A stretch of DNA of 64,000 nucleotides from the NCBI GenBank assembly GCA_017439985.1, contig JAFSIC010000007.1, positions 109,296 to 173,295 on the forward strand. The letters run 5' to 3'. Source of the DNA: Oscillospiraceae bacterium (GTDB lineage Bacteria > Bacillota > Clostridia > Oscillospirales > Ruminococcaceae). Shown one piece after another: positions 1 to 6,352 of the stretch. The notes under the pieces were generated by a model. That model was not told where the DNA came from. It saw only the letters and a program-made list of their open reading frames with translations, and ran no database searches. A program made the position numbers and the translations under genes. The stretch's first letter is position 1. Each line of letters opens with the position of its first letter.

Positions 1-8
1 GAGGGTAC

Positions 9-659
9 TTGAGTGGTATCATTGGAACTATAGCCACCCTATTGGCTTTATATATTTCACATAGGCAACATAAGGAACAAATGAAATCAATTCATTATCA
101 GTTAAATCAGCAAGCTAGATTGGATATGATGCCGGTGTTTAGTCTTAAAATTAGAAAACGCCATATCAAAGAAAATATAGATGAGGAAAAAGAAACAGAT
201 ATCAATATCTTAGAGATCGTCCCCAATTACTTTCAAATTAAAAAATCCACATTATACCTATTCCCTACTGATAAAAATCCTGCTCGTAGTTCTGAGTCTC
301 CTGAATTAATAGGAGAATACTATGCTTTTCCTGAAATTACATTAAAAAATGTTGGAAATGGAGCTGCATTAAATCTTGGTATTAACATTCAGTACCTTGG
401 TTGCTTGCCAGATACAGATCCCTTGTTAGTTTACGACAGTTCATATTCGTCCGGAGAGAGCAAATCTTTTATGCTCCTCAATTCAATTGCATTTATACCT
501 CAATTTGATTATGATCACTGTCGTTTACAACTTATATTTTCAGATGTTTTCGGAAATCAATATGAGCAGCACTGCACATTCTCCTTGCGCCATGACCTTG
601 CATCCCAATTTCTTGATCGTTCTCTTTCTGCTCCTAAGTTAACTAGACAAGCAGAATAA
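9..659 (+). CDS. membrane-anchored protein of unknown function (mobile element cargo)
   Basis: I do not recognise this 216-residue protein. It starts at TTG with a GAGGG ribosome binding site only a few bases upstream at the window edge, so the true start could lie further left. Residues 1-17 form one short hydrophobic segment, which suggests an N-terminal membrane anchor. A polar region follows, and the C-terminal two thirds are beta-rich by eye (ITLKNVGNGAALNLGI, RLQLIFSDVFGNQYEQ). This resembles the plan of proteins with one anchor and a soluble beta domain, but no catalytic motif is visible. The gene is A+T-richer than the chromosomal genes to the right, faces away from the replication genes and ends at its own terminator. 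Accessory cargo of the element is an inference. Confidence 0.6.
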   Translation: MSGIIGTIATLLALYISHRQHKEQMKSIHYQLNQQARLDMMPVFSLKIRKRHIKENIDEEKETDINILEIVPNYFQIKKSTLYLFPTDKNPARSSESPELIGEYYAFPEITLKNVGNGAALNLGINIQYLGCLPDTDPLLVYDSSYSSGESKSFMLLNSIAFIPQFDYDHCRLQLIFSDVFGNQYEQHCTFSLRHDLASQFLDRSLSAPKLTRQAE

Positions 660-690
660 AAAGCACTCCGCAAGAGCGGAGTGCTTTTTT
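657..690 (+). terminator. rho-independent terminator
   Basis: A 12-bp perfect stem (AAAGCACTCCGC / GCGGAGTGCTTT) with an AAGA loop is followed by a T run, directly after the stop codon of the preceding gene. Confidence 0.9.
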
Positions 691-871
691 ATCAGTCAGA
701 TCTACAAAATACCCCCTAAAAAATCAAAGAAAATTAAAATCTGCTTTTTTGCTGTTTTGGCTTAACTATCAGAAAAGCAGCCATTTTCAATCACTTTAAT
801 CCGTGGCAGCATTACAACCTACCTCAGCTCTTCCCATTTCCCATCACAAGAAACCCAATGGAGAGAAGCTA

Positions 872-1153
872 TTATGTATCACGTCGCCACCGCCCGCTTT
901 ATGATATAACCTTTGACAATTTACGGCGGCGCTCTCCATTCTTTTGCGCTGACCTCTTTCACAAACGCTTGGGGTTTTATCAGATTCATGCTACAATACC
1001 AGTGTTTTCCGCTGATTCTCTTACCTTCAAATCCTCTGCTTTGGTGGCAGATATATAAGCCAGTTTAGAGCATTCCACATCTTCATGGAGTTGTTGGCAG
1101 TCAATGCGGCCATAGGGCCAGAACTGTTGTAACTCCCTTGAGTTCATTCCCGC
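872..1153 (-). pseudogene. remnant of a second rolling-circle rep gene
   Basis: This stretch is a decayed copy of the C-terminal half of the intact rep gene at 2450-3289. Translated pieces such as RELQQFWPYGRIDCQ and LHED match RELQQFWPYGRVDCQ and LHED of the intact protein. At DNA level 1060-1153 matches about 2815-2910, 900-1055 matches about 2665-2815, and 872-898 matches the extreme 3' end (about 2450-2478). A block of roughly 190 bases of the intact gene is therefore missing, and the N-terminal half with the HUH motif is absent. Frames are interrupted, so no functional product is expected. It points to duplication, or to two related elements stacking at this locus. Confidence 0.8.
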
Positions 1154-1485
1154 TTTCCCTTTTTGTCTGGATATGACTGCGTGAGCGTTGCACCTGCTCC
1201 ACAATCAAACGAGTGGGCGAAATCCCGCTCTTTTTTATGTTGTACTTTTTTGTTCAATTTGGGCCTTTTATGTATTGCGTTTCATTGCGATTTCAACCTT
1301 TTTACAACGTGTAAAATACCACCTTTTAAGGCTTACAATCCCCTTTTTAGGGTGTCCGAAATGTCCGGATTTACCCCCTTTTCGAAAATTCTCCGCACAC
1401 TTAGAAAGACTTCCCCCCGCCGGTCCCCAAAGCCTTTCTTCGATTCGGTTTTCATGGGGGAGGGGGTACACGCGCGACCCGTGCA
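1154..1485. other. non-coding stretch between rep remnant and sigma gene
   Basis: No supportable gene was seen in these about 330 bases. They hold a short hairpin with a T run at 1211-1236 (GAGTGGG / CCCGCTC, then TTTTTT), which would terminate rightward transcription although no rightward gene precedes it. The part from 1380 to 1480 has runs of C (plus strand) unlike its A+T-rich surroundings. An origin or transfer-related role is possible but not shown. Confidence 0.4.
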
Positions 1486-2403
1486 CTATTTCAAGCTACC
1501 CTCACCGGTCCCGATCTGAGAGCAGCCATTGAATTGAAGGGGGGAGTTTTTATTGCAAGCCTCACAGCCTTGACGGCTGCCGCTCTGATCAGGAGACCAG
1601 CGAAGATCTCCGAAGCGTGCCCGCCATTTTCTTTCGAGGCGTTCCATTTTCTCTGCTGTTAGCTCCACGGAGGAAGCTCCATAGTATTTGTAGGCACTCC
1701 AACTGGTACGCTTATACGCATTATTTTCTTGCACTGATTCATACAGTTCATAGAAGCCTTGGAACGGCCCACGGTCTTTTGTCCGCCTAATTGTTCGAAA
1801 TCCGTGGGACTTTATTTGCCGGATCCGCTCCGGAGAAAGACCCATTTCTGCGCTCATTTCTCGTAGCGTTTTTCCTTCAAGATAAAGCCCAGTGATTGCT
1901 CGGCTTTCCCGCTCCGGTAATTGATCAAGGCATTTTATTACAGCTTTATGGAGCTGTTCACGGTAAACCCTTTCCTCTGCTGGCTCATAACAGTCTATTT
2001 CGTCAGCTACCATATCAAGGCGTTCCGCTCCGTTGGAGTCCTCTCCGTCCAGCGGCTCATTAAGGCTATCCGCATAGTTTAGAGCGTCCCTGTAATGGCT
2101 TCTAATGCCTAATAAAGAGTTAACATGATTCTTTACCGGATATTTGAGAAAAGCAGTAAAAGTGTAACCTTTGACTGGGTCATACCATTTCACGGCATCC
2201 AGAAAAGCAAAATAAGAGATTTGCAGGAAATCATCAGATGTAGCTCCGGAGCGGTCGGCCTGTTCCTTGCAGGAATAATAGCAGCGCAAACAAATCCGGA
2301 AGAGTAATAAATAAACACTCTCCCAGAGCTGTTGCAATGCTTCCTTATCTCCCTGTTGGGCATTCAAGGCCAGCTCCTTTTGCTGTTCATGGCTGTATTG
2401 CAT
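1486..2403 (-). CDS. sigma-70-like RNA polymerase sigma factor of the mobile element
   Basis: This 305-residue protein has the layout of small phage/ICE sigma factors. A region-2-like helical part (about residues 20-110, with DDFLQISYFAFLDAVKWYDP and FTAFLKYPVKNHV) resembles the core-binding and -10-binding helices. A region-4 helix-turn-helix follows (about residues 165-210, LPERESRAITGLYLEGKTLREMSAEMGLS ending in ERIRQIKSHG), typical of -35 recognition. The last about 95 residues are not recognisable. It starts at ATG with GGGGAG upstream and lies 46 bases after rep on the same strand, so it is probably co-transcribed. It may switch on element genes for excision, replication or transfer. 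That role is inferred from the family, and no target promoter was identified. Confidence 0.75.
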   Translation of the reverse strand: MQYSHEQQKELALNAQQGDKEALQQLWESVYLLLFRICLRCYYSCKEQADRSGATSDDFLQISYFAFLDAVKWYDPVKGYTFTAFLKYPVKNHVNSLLGIRSHYRDALNYADSLNEPLDGEDSNGAERLDMVADEIDCYEPAEERVYREQLHKAVIKCLDQLPERESRAITGLYLEGKTLREMSAEMGLSPERIRQIKSHGFRTIRRTKDRGPFQGFYELYESVQENNAYKRTSWSAYKYYGASSVELTAEKMERLERKWRARFGDLRWSPDQSGSRQGCEACNKNSPLQFNGCSQIGTGEGSLK

Positions 2404-2449
2404 ACACTCCCCTGCCTTTCATCAGAGGAAACACAATATAGTGGGACTG

Positions 2450-3289
2450 TTATGTACCGCGCCGCCATCGTCTGGCTTTATGATACATTTTTATCTCTTC
2501 CCTGTTCCGCTCACGCAGCCACTTTTCGGCTGCGTCCGCTTTCAGGATTGTACCGTCTGGAGCTATCACACGGCTTTTCGGCGGTATTTTAATCATGCGG
2601 TAAAAGAGATATGGAATCCCTGTAACTGGGTTATATCCTGCTTCTATGCTGTCTGGATCAATAATATAACCTTTTACCGGCTGCGGCGGTTCTCTCCATT
2701 CCTTTGCGCTGACCTCTTCCACAAACGCCTGGGGTTTTATCAAGTTCTTACTGCAGTACCAGCGTTTCCCGCCGATTTTTTGCCCCTTATACTCTCTGTT
2801 TTGGTGGCAGATGTATGCAGCTAATTTTGAGTATTCCCCATCTTCATGGAGCGGCTGGCAGTCTACACGCCCATAGGGCCAGAACTGCTGCAGTTCCCTT
2901 GGATCCATCGAATCAATGATAATATGATGATGGATTGCTCCCCGCTCCCCTACGCCGATAGTGCCAATATAGTGCAATTCTTCTCCCTGCCTAAAGAAAT
3001 AACGACGTAGATTTCTCAGAAACTTTTCTCTGTGCTTCTGAGCTTCTTCCGGTGTGATTTTACTGCCCCTACGATAGGTCAGAGTAAGAAACAAATCTTT
3101 CGGCTTAAAATTGGCGTTGATACTCCTTGTACAGTTACGCACCGCAACACGGTCATTATACTGCTGCACAGACAGCCGGCTTTTTCCGGTCTTTCCTGCT
3201 TTAGTCAGAGATCTTCCCCATACTGCGGAATAGGTCTTTTGTACCTCTATTGTGTTCCCTGCTTTGTATGTCTTTTTTAGGTATTTCAT
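2450..3289 (-). CDS. rep: rolling-circle replication initiator (HUH endonuclease, G2P/ORF2-type)
   Basis: The 279-residue protein carries the three motifs expected of a HUH Rep protein: motif 1 FLTLTY (67-72), the metal-binding HHH within GAIHHHIIID (about 118-126), and a downstream catalytic-tyrosine candidate in LAAYICHQN (Tyr159). Such enzymes nick one strand of the double-strand origin and stay covalently attached while copying proceeds. The presence of a Rep protein in an integrated element suggests it replicates as a circle after excision. Ribosome binding before the ATG is weak (GAGGGGC about 12 bases upstream), consistent with tight control. A large inverted repeat, a GC hairpin and a counter-transcript occupy the 210 bases upstream. 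A broken paralogue lies at 872-1153. Confidence 0.82.
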   Translation of the reverse strand: MKYLKKTYKAGNTIEVQKTYSAVWGRSLTKAGKTGKSRLSVQQYNDRVAVRNCTRSINANFKPKDLFLTLTYRRGSKITPEEAQKHREKFLRNLRRYFFRQGEELHYIGTIGVGERGAIHHHIIIDSMDPRELQQFWPYGRVDCQPLHEDGEYSKLAAYICHQNREYKGQKIGGKRWYCSKNLIKPQAFVEEVSAKEWREPPQPVKGYIIDPDSIEAGYNPVTGIPYLFYRMIKIPPKSRVIAPDGTILKADAAEKWLRERNREEIKMYHKARRWRRGT

Positions 3290-3342
3290 GCGCTTTTCTG
3301 CCCCTCGTGTGTCGGAATGTCAATACTTCTATCAAGCCGCTT

Positions 3343-3360
3343 TCCCCCATTTCTGGGGGA
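3343..3360. repeat. GC hairpin beside the rep dyad
   Basis: TCCCCCA and TGGGGGA form a perfect 7-bp stem around a 4-base loop. No T run follows on either strand, so it is not a terminator. Its place between rep and the 15-bp dyad suits an origin (nick-site) hairpin or a leader structure, which is an inference. Confidence 0.5.
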
Positions 3361-3361
3361 G

Positions 3362-3390
3362 TTGCAAAAAGATCAGAAAAGCGTTATAAT
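3362..3390 (+). promoter_or_regulatory. rightward promoter of the rep counter-transcript
   Basis: TTGCAA (3362-3367) and TATAAT (3385-3390) are separated by exactly 17 bases. No protein gene follows on this strand; a terminator follows about 100 bases on. Confidence 0.7.
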
Positions 3391-3427
3391 GTACTTGCTA
3401 CTTATACATTTCTAACGCTTTTCTGAT
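3372..3427. repeat. 15-bp perfect inverted repeat upstream of rep
   Basis: ATCAGAAAAGCGTTA (3372-3386) and its exact reverse complement TAACGCTTTTCTGAT (3413-3427) flank 26 bases. A shorter copy of the arm (CGCTTTTCTG) sits at the rep start codon, 3290-3300. The left arm overlaps the -10 box of the small rightward promoter. This could be the Rep binding site or double-strand origin, or an operator. Confidence 0.65.
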
Positions 3428-3498
3428 TGCCTTTATAGGTTATTTGATTGTGTTGAGAACTGTGGAGCCTTACGCTGTGCTGGTGTAAGGCTCTTTTT
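3397..3498 (+). ncRNA. candidate counter-transcribed RNA controlling rep
   Basis: A transcript from the promoter at 3362-3390 would start near 3397 and end at a strong terminator (GAGCCTTAC 3465-3473 / GTAAGGCTC 3485-3493, then TTTTT). It would be about 100 nt, contain no convincing reading frame, and lie antisense to the leader between the 53-residue gene at 3499-3660 and rep. Rolling-circle plasmids commonly limit Rep synthesis with such a ctRNA. That function is inferred from position and architecture only. Confidence 0.6.
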
Positions 3499-3660
3499 CT
3501 ATTCTCTATTTTTTCTGCGGGCTTTTTTCTGCTCTTGCCTGATCTTCCTTTTGCGTTTCTTTGGTGCTGGTAGTGCATGGAGTAGCTCTGTAATATCAAT
3601 ACCACTTGCACGAAACTCCACGCCGTTAATAGTAAAAGCGATTTCTGTATGGTTCTCCAT
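3499..3660 (-). CDS. 53-residue basic protein of unknown function
   Basis: A short gene with a good ribosome binding site (AAGGAG, 9 bases before ATG). Its ATG shares one base with the stop codon of the preceding gene (TAATG), indicating translational coupling. The N-terminal 30 residues look folded (IAFTINGVEFRASGIDITEL) and the last 20 are almost all Lys/Arg (PKKRKRKIRQEQKKARRK), suggesting nucleic-acid binding. It is the last gene before the rep leader. No family was recognised. Confidence 0.6.
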   Translation of the reverse strand: MENHTEIAFTINGVEFRASGIDITELLHALPAPKKRKRKIRQEQKKARRKNRE

Positions 3661-3935
3661 TATGCCCTTCTCCTTTCGTAGCTCACAATGCGCAGTCGCG
3701 GCTTTTGCTGTCTGGCTGTCGCAGGAATTCCGCCTGGTGGAAACGCTCTATAAATATTTTCCGGTGGTACATTTGCCAGCTCCATGATTCTGTAGGCTTC
3801 TTCCAATGTGAAGGAGCCTTTTCCATTAAAGCGCAGAGACACATAGGAATGGCTGCGATCAAGCTGTTGGCACAGGAAAGGACGGTCAACATCATTCTTT
3901 TTCAGCTCGTTTAAGATATAATCATGCCTTTTCAT
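3660..3935 (-). CDS. small helix-turn-helix protein
   Basis: The 91-residue product begins MKRHDYILNELKKND. This start is chosen over one 13 codons upstream because AAGGAGGA lies 8 bases before it. It overlaps the end of the upstream gene by 14 bases. Residues about 5-65 resemble an XRE/Cro-type fold (FLCQQLDRSHSYVSLRFNGK, then TLEEAYRIMELANVP), in which the SYVSLRFNG part would be the recognition helix. The C-terminus is basic. It sits in the leftward regulatory cassette and could act on element promoters. The HTH call is moderately secure and its operator is unknown. Confidence 0.6.
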   Translation of the reverse strand: MKRHDYILNELKKNDVDRPFLCQQLDRSHSYVSLRFNGKGSFTLEEAYRIMELANVPPENIYRAFPPGGIPATARQQKPRLRIVSYERRRA

Positions 3936-4392
3936 TCTTCGATTCCTCCTTGTTTTCTGTGTATACATCTTCAAGGGAGCGGAACAGGCGGCAAACGCGC
4001 CCTAAAACCCTCACCCGCTCCGATTCCGGGGTATCAACATTCTCATATATTATCGGTACTCCGTCTATAATCGGCATAAATGCCCGTTCCTGTGAGTTAT
4101 AGGTTATCATATCGCGCAATTCAGCCCAGTTTCTTCCCGAAAATAACACAGCAACTAAGCCATCCGTTTTCTGCTCCGGATCCACGATAAGCAAATCACC
4201 CGGAATGAAGTTGTGCGTATTTTCTCGTTTTTCTGTAAAAATAAAAGCAAACCCATCCTCCGGAATTCTGTATGTATGCCGTGCTTCTATGCCAGCAAGA
4301 TCTCTTACAGGTTTAGAGGGATTGTAAGCCCCTCCATTGATCCTGTACGCATTGGAAATGCACGCTGGCTCTTTATCTTTATCGTATATCAT
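3922..4392 (-). CDS. S24/LexA-like domain protein, catalytic residues apparently lost
   Basis: The 156-residue protein contains the hallmark strand of the S24 peptidase fold (FIPGDLLIVDPEQKTDGLVAVL, about residues 62-83) and a closing VLGRVCRLFRS (about 128-138), as in the self-cleaving half of LexA/CI repressors. There is no N-terminal HTH. The serine normally found about ten residues before GDLL is not present (RENTHNF), and the lysine region reads ELRDM. I therefore expect no autoproteolysis. It may bind or antagonise one of the nearby XRE repressors. It overlaps the next gene upstream by four bases (ATGA). Confidence 0.6.
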   Translation of the reverse strand: MIYDKDKEPACISNAYRINGGAYNPSKPVRDLAGIEARHTYRIPEDGFAFIFTEKRENTHNFIPGDLLIVDPEQKTDGLVAVLFSGRNWAELRDMITYNSQERAFMPIIDGVPIIYENVDTPESERVRVLGRVCRLFRSLEDVYTENKEESKNEKA

Positions 4393-4589
4393 GCCAGCAC
4401 CGCCTTTCCTCTGCAGTCCTTCAGGGCATCTTGATAGCCCTCGTTATAGGCTCGGTAGATCGCCCTGGCATAAATGGCAGCCAGCTCCGAAAGCGTAGCC
4501 GATGGCTCTGGGCCATTGGTTTCCCTGTTGATTCTCAGAACCTCCTCTACGAAGCCCTGTTCTTCTGTTTTTGCATTGTGTAAACGCAT
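4389..4589 (-). CDS. small acidic/helical protein of unknown function
   Basis: This 66-residue gene begins at ATG behind a clear GGAGG (7 bases) and ends in an ATGA overlap with the S24-like gene, so it belongs to the same transcript. The sequence is mostly helical by eye (ELAAIYARAIYRAYNEGYQDAL). No family was recognised. Its start overlaps the preceding small membrane-protein gene by about 40 bases in another frame. Confidence 0.55.
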   Translation of the reverse strand: MRLHNAKTEEQGFVEEVLRINRETNGPEPSATLSELAAIYARAIYRAYNEGYQDALKDCRGKAVLA

Positions 4590-4750
4590 GATTTTACCTC
4601 CTGTTTTCTATATTCCAGCCACATACAGGCCCCGGCCGTGCCGATCAGAGCCAAGGTGATCAGCAGCCACAACAGCATATTGTCGCCGGTATAGCCGCCC
4701 CACACTGGCAGAATGAAAAACAGGATGAGCAAGGCAAGGGTCACATACAT
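4547..4750 (-). CDS. small two-helix membrane protein
   Basis: The 67-residue product has two hydrophobic segments (about residues 3-18 and 26-44, LLWLLITLALIGTAGAC) and a basic C-terminal tail, predicting a small inner-membrane hairpin. AGGAGG precedes the ATG by 6-7 bases. Its end overlaps the next gene in a different frame by about 40 bases. Function is unknown; such proteins are common in element regulatory cassettes. Confidence 0.5.
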   Translation of the reverse strand: MYVTLALLILFFILPVWGGYTGDNMLLWLLITLALIGTAGACMWLEYRKQEVKSCVYTMQKQKNRAS

Positions 4751-4762
4751 GGTTATTTCCTC

Positions 4763-5095
4763 CTATTCTGCTTCGGACAGACTGCGGACAAAGAGCAGGA
4801 TCAAACGCAGCTTCTTGTAGGAAAGCCGTGTCAGAGCTTCGCAGATCTCGCCTACAGCGTGTTCTCTGGTTTCTCCGTTGGGATTCTCCCAGCCCATCAG
4901 AAAGGCCGGTGTGATTTTCAGAGCGGTGGCAAGCAGCTCCACTTTATGGAGCGGGATGTTTTCGACTTCGCCCCGCTCATATCTCTGCAGACTGGACACA
5001 CTAAGGCCGGTCTGCTCTGCCAGCTCCACGAAGCTAAGGCCCTGTGTTTGCCTGGCTTCACTCATTCGCTGGCTCATGGTTTCAATGTTTGGCAT
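4763..5095 (-). CDS. XRE-family transcriptional repressor
   Basis: This 110-residue protein starts MPNIETMSQRM, chosen because AAAGGAG lies 8 bases upstream; an in-frame ATG 10 codons earlier has no such site. Residues about 8-65 form a typical Cro/CI HTH (LSFVELAEQTGLSVSSLQRYERGE, then ALKITPAFLMGWE). The C-terminus is a short helical tail, probably for dimerisation. A perfect TTGTGCTTTAAGCACAA palindrome lies just before its start codon (5109-5125), so autoregulation by this or the neighbouring XRE protein is likely. Confidence 0.8.
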   Translation of the reverse strand: MPNIETMSQRMSEARQTQGLSFVELAEQTGLSVSSLQRYERGEVENIPLHKVELLATALKITPAFLMGWENPNGETREHAVGEICEALTRLSYKKLRLILLFVRSLSEAE

Positions 5096-5108
5096 AGTAT
5101 CAGCTCCT

Positions 5109-5125
5109 TTGTGCTTTAAGCACAA
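5109..5125. promoter_or_regulatory. operator palindrome, site 1
   Basis: TTGTGCTTTAAGCACAA is a perfect odd-length palindrome between the two XRE genes, and is the best match to the repeated motif seen again at 5336-5441. Confidence 0.75.
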
Positions 5126-5317
5126 CTATATTGCAAAAATAATATCATCAACTGTCAAGCCGTAAAGGGCGGCAATGCGTTTTGCCGTTGTAACATCTGG
5201 GATTGTTCTGTATGCCTCATAGTTTGCCAACGTATTTTTATTGATTTCGAGAGATTTTGCGGCTTCTTCACGTGTCATACCTGCATTTACTCTTGCCGCT
5301 TTGAGATGAATTGACAT
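5126..5317 (-). CDS. small XRE-family DNA-binding protein
   Basis: The 63-residue product is a bare HTH_3 domain (MTREEAAKSLEINKNTLANYE, then AALYGLTVDDIIF) with no effector region. AAAGGAG precedes the ATG by about 8 bases. It is the first gene of the leftward cassette, immediately downstream of the divergent operator region. It is likely a Cro-like repressor of this promoter or of the rightward XRE gene. Confidence 0.8.
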   Translation of the reverse strand: MSIHLKAARVNAGMTREEAAKSLEINKNTLANYEAYRTIPDVTTAKRIAALYGLTVDDIIFAI

Positions 5318-5335
5318 ATAATCGCTCCTTTCTAA

Positions 5336-5352
5336 TTATGCTTTAAGCACAA
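5336..5352. promoter_or_regulatory. operator palindrome, site 2
   Basis: TTATGCTTTAAGCACAA differs from site 1 at one position. It lies just downstream of the leftward -10 box, where a bound repressor would block initiation. Confidence 0.75.
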
Positions 5353-5356
5353 TTTC

Positions 5357-5385
5357 ATAATATACCACAAAGCACCTTTTGTCAA
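5357..5385 (-). promoter_or_regulatory. leftward promoter of the regulatory cassette
   Basis: Read leftward, TTGACA (5385-5380) and TATTAT (5362-5357) are 17 bases apart, between operator sites 2 and 3. Confidence 0.8.
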
Positions 5386-5399
5386 TGCTTTAAGCACAA
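5383..5399. promoter_or_regulatory. operator palindrome, site 3
   Basis: CAATGCTTTAAGCACAA keeps the core TGCTTTAAGCACAA and overlaps the leftward -35 box. Confidence 0.7.
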
Positions 5400-5415
5400 T
5401 ATTTTTTGTTTTCTA

Positions 5416-5444
5416 CTTGTTTTTTTGTGCTTAAAGTGTATAAT
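5416..5444 (+). promoter_or_regulatory. rightward promoter with operator site 4 in its spacer
   Basis: TATAAT (5439-5444) has a weak TTGTTT-like -35 about 16-17 bases upstream. TTGTGCTTAAAGTGTAT (5425-5441), a half-conserved copy of the palindrome, fills the spacer. Confidence 0.65.
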
Positions 5445-5467
5445 AGTAATTGAAAGGTGGTGATACT

Positions 5468-6166
5468 GTGGATAATAAAGCTATTTTTTCTGCCAATCTG
5501 AAAAGATATATGGAGCTGAACCAAAAAAGCCGCAAGGAGATTTGCGACGCTCTGGGTTTTAACTATTATACTTTCTCTGATTGGGTAAATGGTAAAAAAT
5601 ATCCTCGCATGGATAAAATAGAGCGATTAGCAGGTTATTTTGGTATACAAAAATCTGATTTGATCGAACCTGTTCCTACAATCACTAAAACCTCCTTCTC
5701 ATCTCGTTTCTGTGAACTTGTTGAATCTCTCGATATTACGTTAGATGAATTACAACCTCTGGTAGACATAGAACCTAATAAGTTAAAACTCTTTTTAACT
5801 GATAAAGGGAATTCTATAGCAACTGCCAACGATATTATTTCAATAGCACATGTGTTCAATGTCTCTGAAGCCTGGCTACTTGGGTACGACGTTCCAATGA
5901 CACGACCAGCTATAACTCCAAAAACTATACGTCATGAACTTGAAAAAAAGTTATTTATGTGGCATTACCAGCAATCCGAGTGTGACATGGCGGAACTTTT
6001 GCAAGGCTTAAATAACCTTCTTAAAAGTGGTGATGACTTGAATTTTGAGGGTGAACCGATGACGCCAGAAGCAAAAGCAGCTTTCATTGCTGCTATGGAA
6101 TTAGGTATGCGTGCCGCTGGTTCTTCACACGGTTTCTCCGAAAAGTCTAATTCCAAAAAACAGTAA
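5468..6166 (+). CDS. XRE-family regulator with two HTH-like segments
   Basis: I place the start at GTG 5468 (VDNKAIFSANLKRYM) because GAAAGGTGG lies 8 bases before it; a TTG six codons earlier precedes that site. The product is about 232 residues. Residues about 8-65 are a canonical XRE HTH (SRKEICDALGFNYYTFSDWVNG). A second, weaker HTH-like segment occupies about 76-145 (LDITLDELQPLVDIEPNKLK, then VFNVSEAWLLGYDVP). The C-terminus is polar. It is transcribed away from the leftward cassette through the shared operator region and lies just before the integrase. The layout resembles a phage-like lysogeny switch controlling excision. Confidence 0.75.
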   Translation: MDNKAIFSANLKRYMELNQKSRKEICDALGFNYYTFSDWVNGKKYPRMDKIERLAGYFGIQKSDLIEPVPTITKTSFSSRFCELVESLDITLDELQPLVDIEPNKLKLFLTDKGNSIATANDIISIAHVFNVSEAWLLGYDVPMTRPAITPKTIRHELEKKLFMWHYQQSECDMAELLQGLNNLLKSGDDLNFEGEPMTPEAKAAFIAAMELGMRAAGSSHGFSEKSNSKKQ

Positions 6167-6352
6167 TTCACTCCAATTCTTCACATTATCCGGTGTAAAG
6201 CCGTAAAAATAGAAAAATCCCCGCTCCTGTTGGCGCAGGAACGAGGATCCAATAGATTGCTTACCTGTATGTGGCAATACAACCCTTGCACTTTGTATTG
6301 TACCACTTTTCGGGTAGGCTTGCAACTGCATACTCAGAAAGGTGGTTTTTTC
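6167..6352. other. spacer before integrase
   Basis: It contains an imperfect hairpin (CTCCTG / CAGGAA around 6223-6242) with no T run, and the integrase ribosome binding site AGAAAGGTGG at 6336-6345. Nothing else is recognisable. Confidence 0.4.

Noticed and set aside
1268-1486. A 72-codon minus-strand frame after the sigma factor
   Set aside because: No ribosome binding site and no recognisable product; its composition follows the C-rich plus strand of the non-coding stretch.
3402-3611. A 69-codon minus-strand frame over the rep leader
   Set aside because: It has no ribosome binding site and overlaps the better supported 53-residue gene (AAGGAG, coupled TAATG) in another frame.
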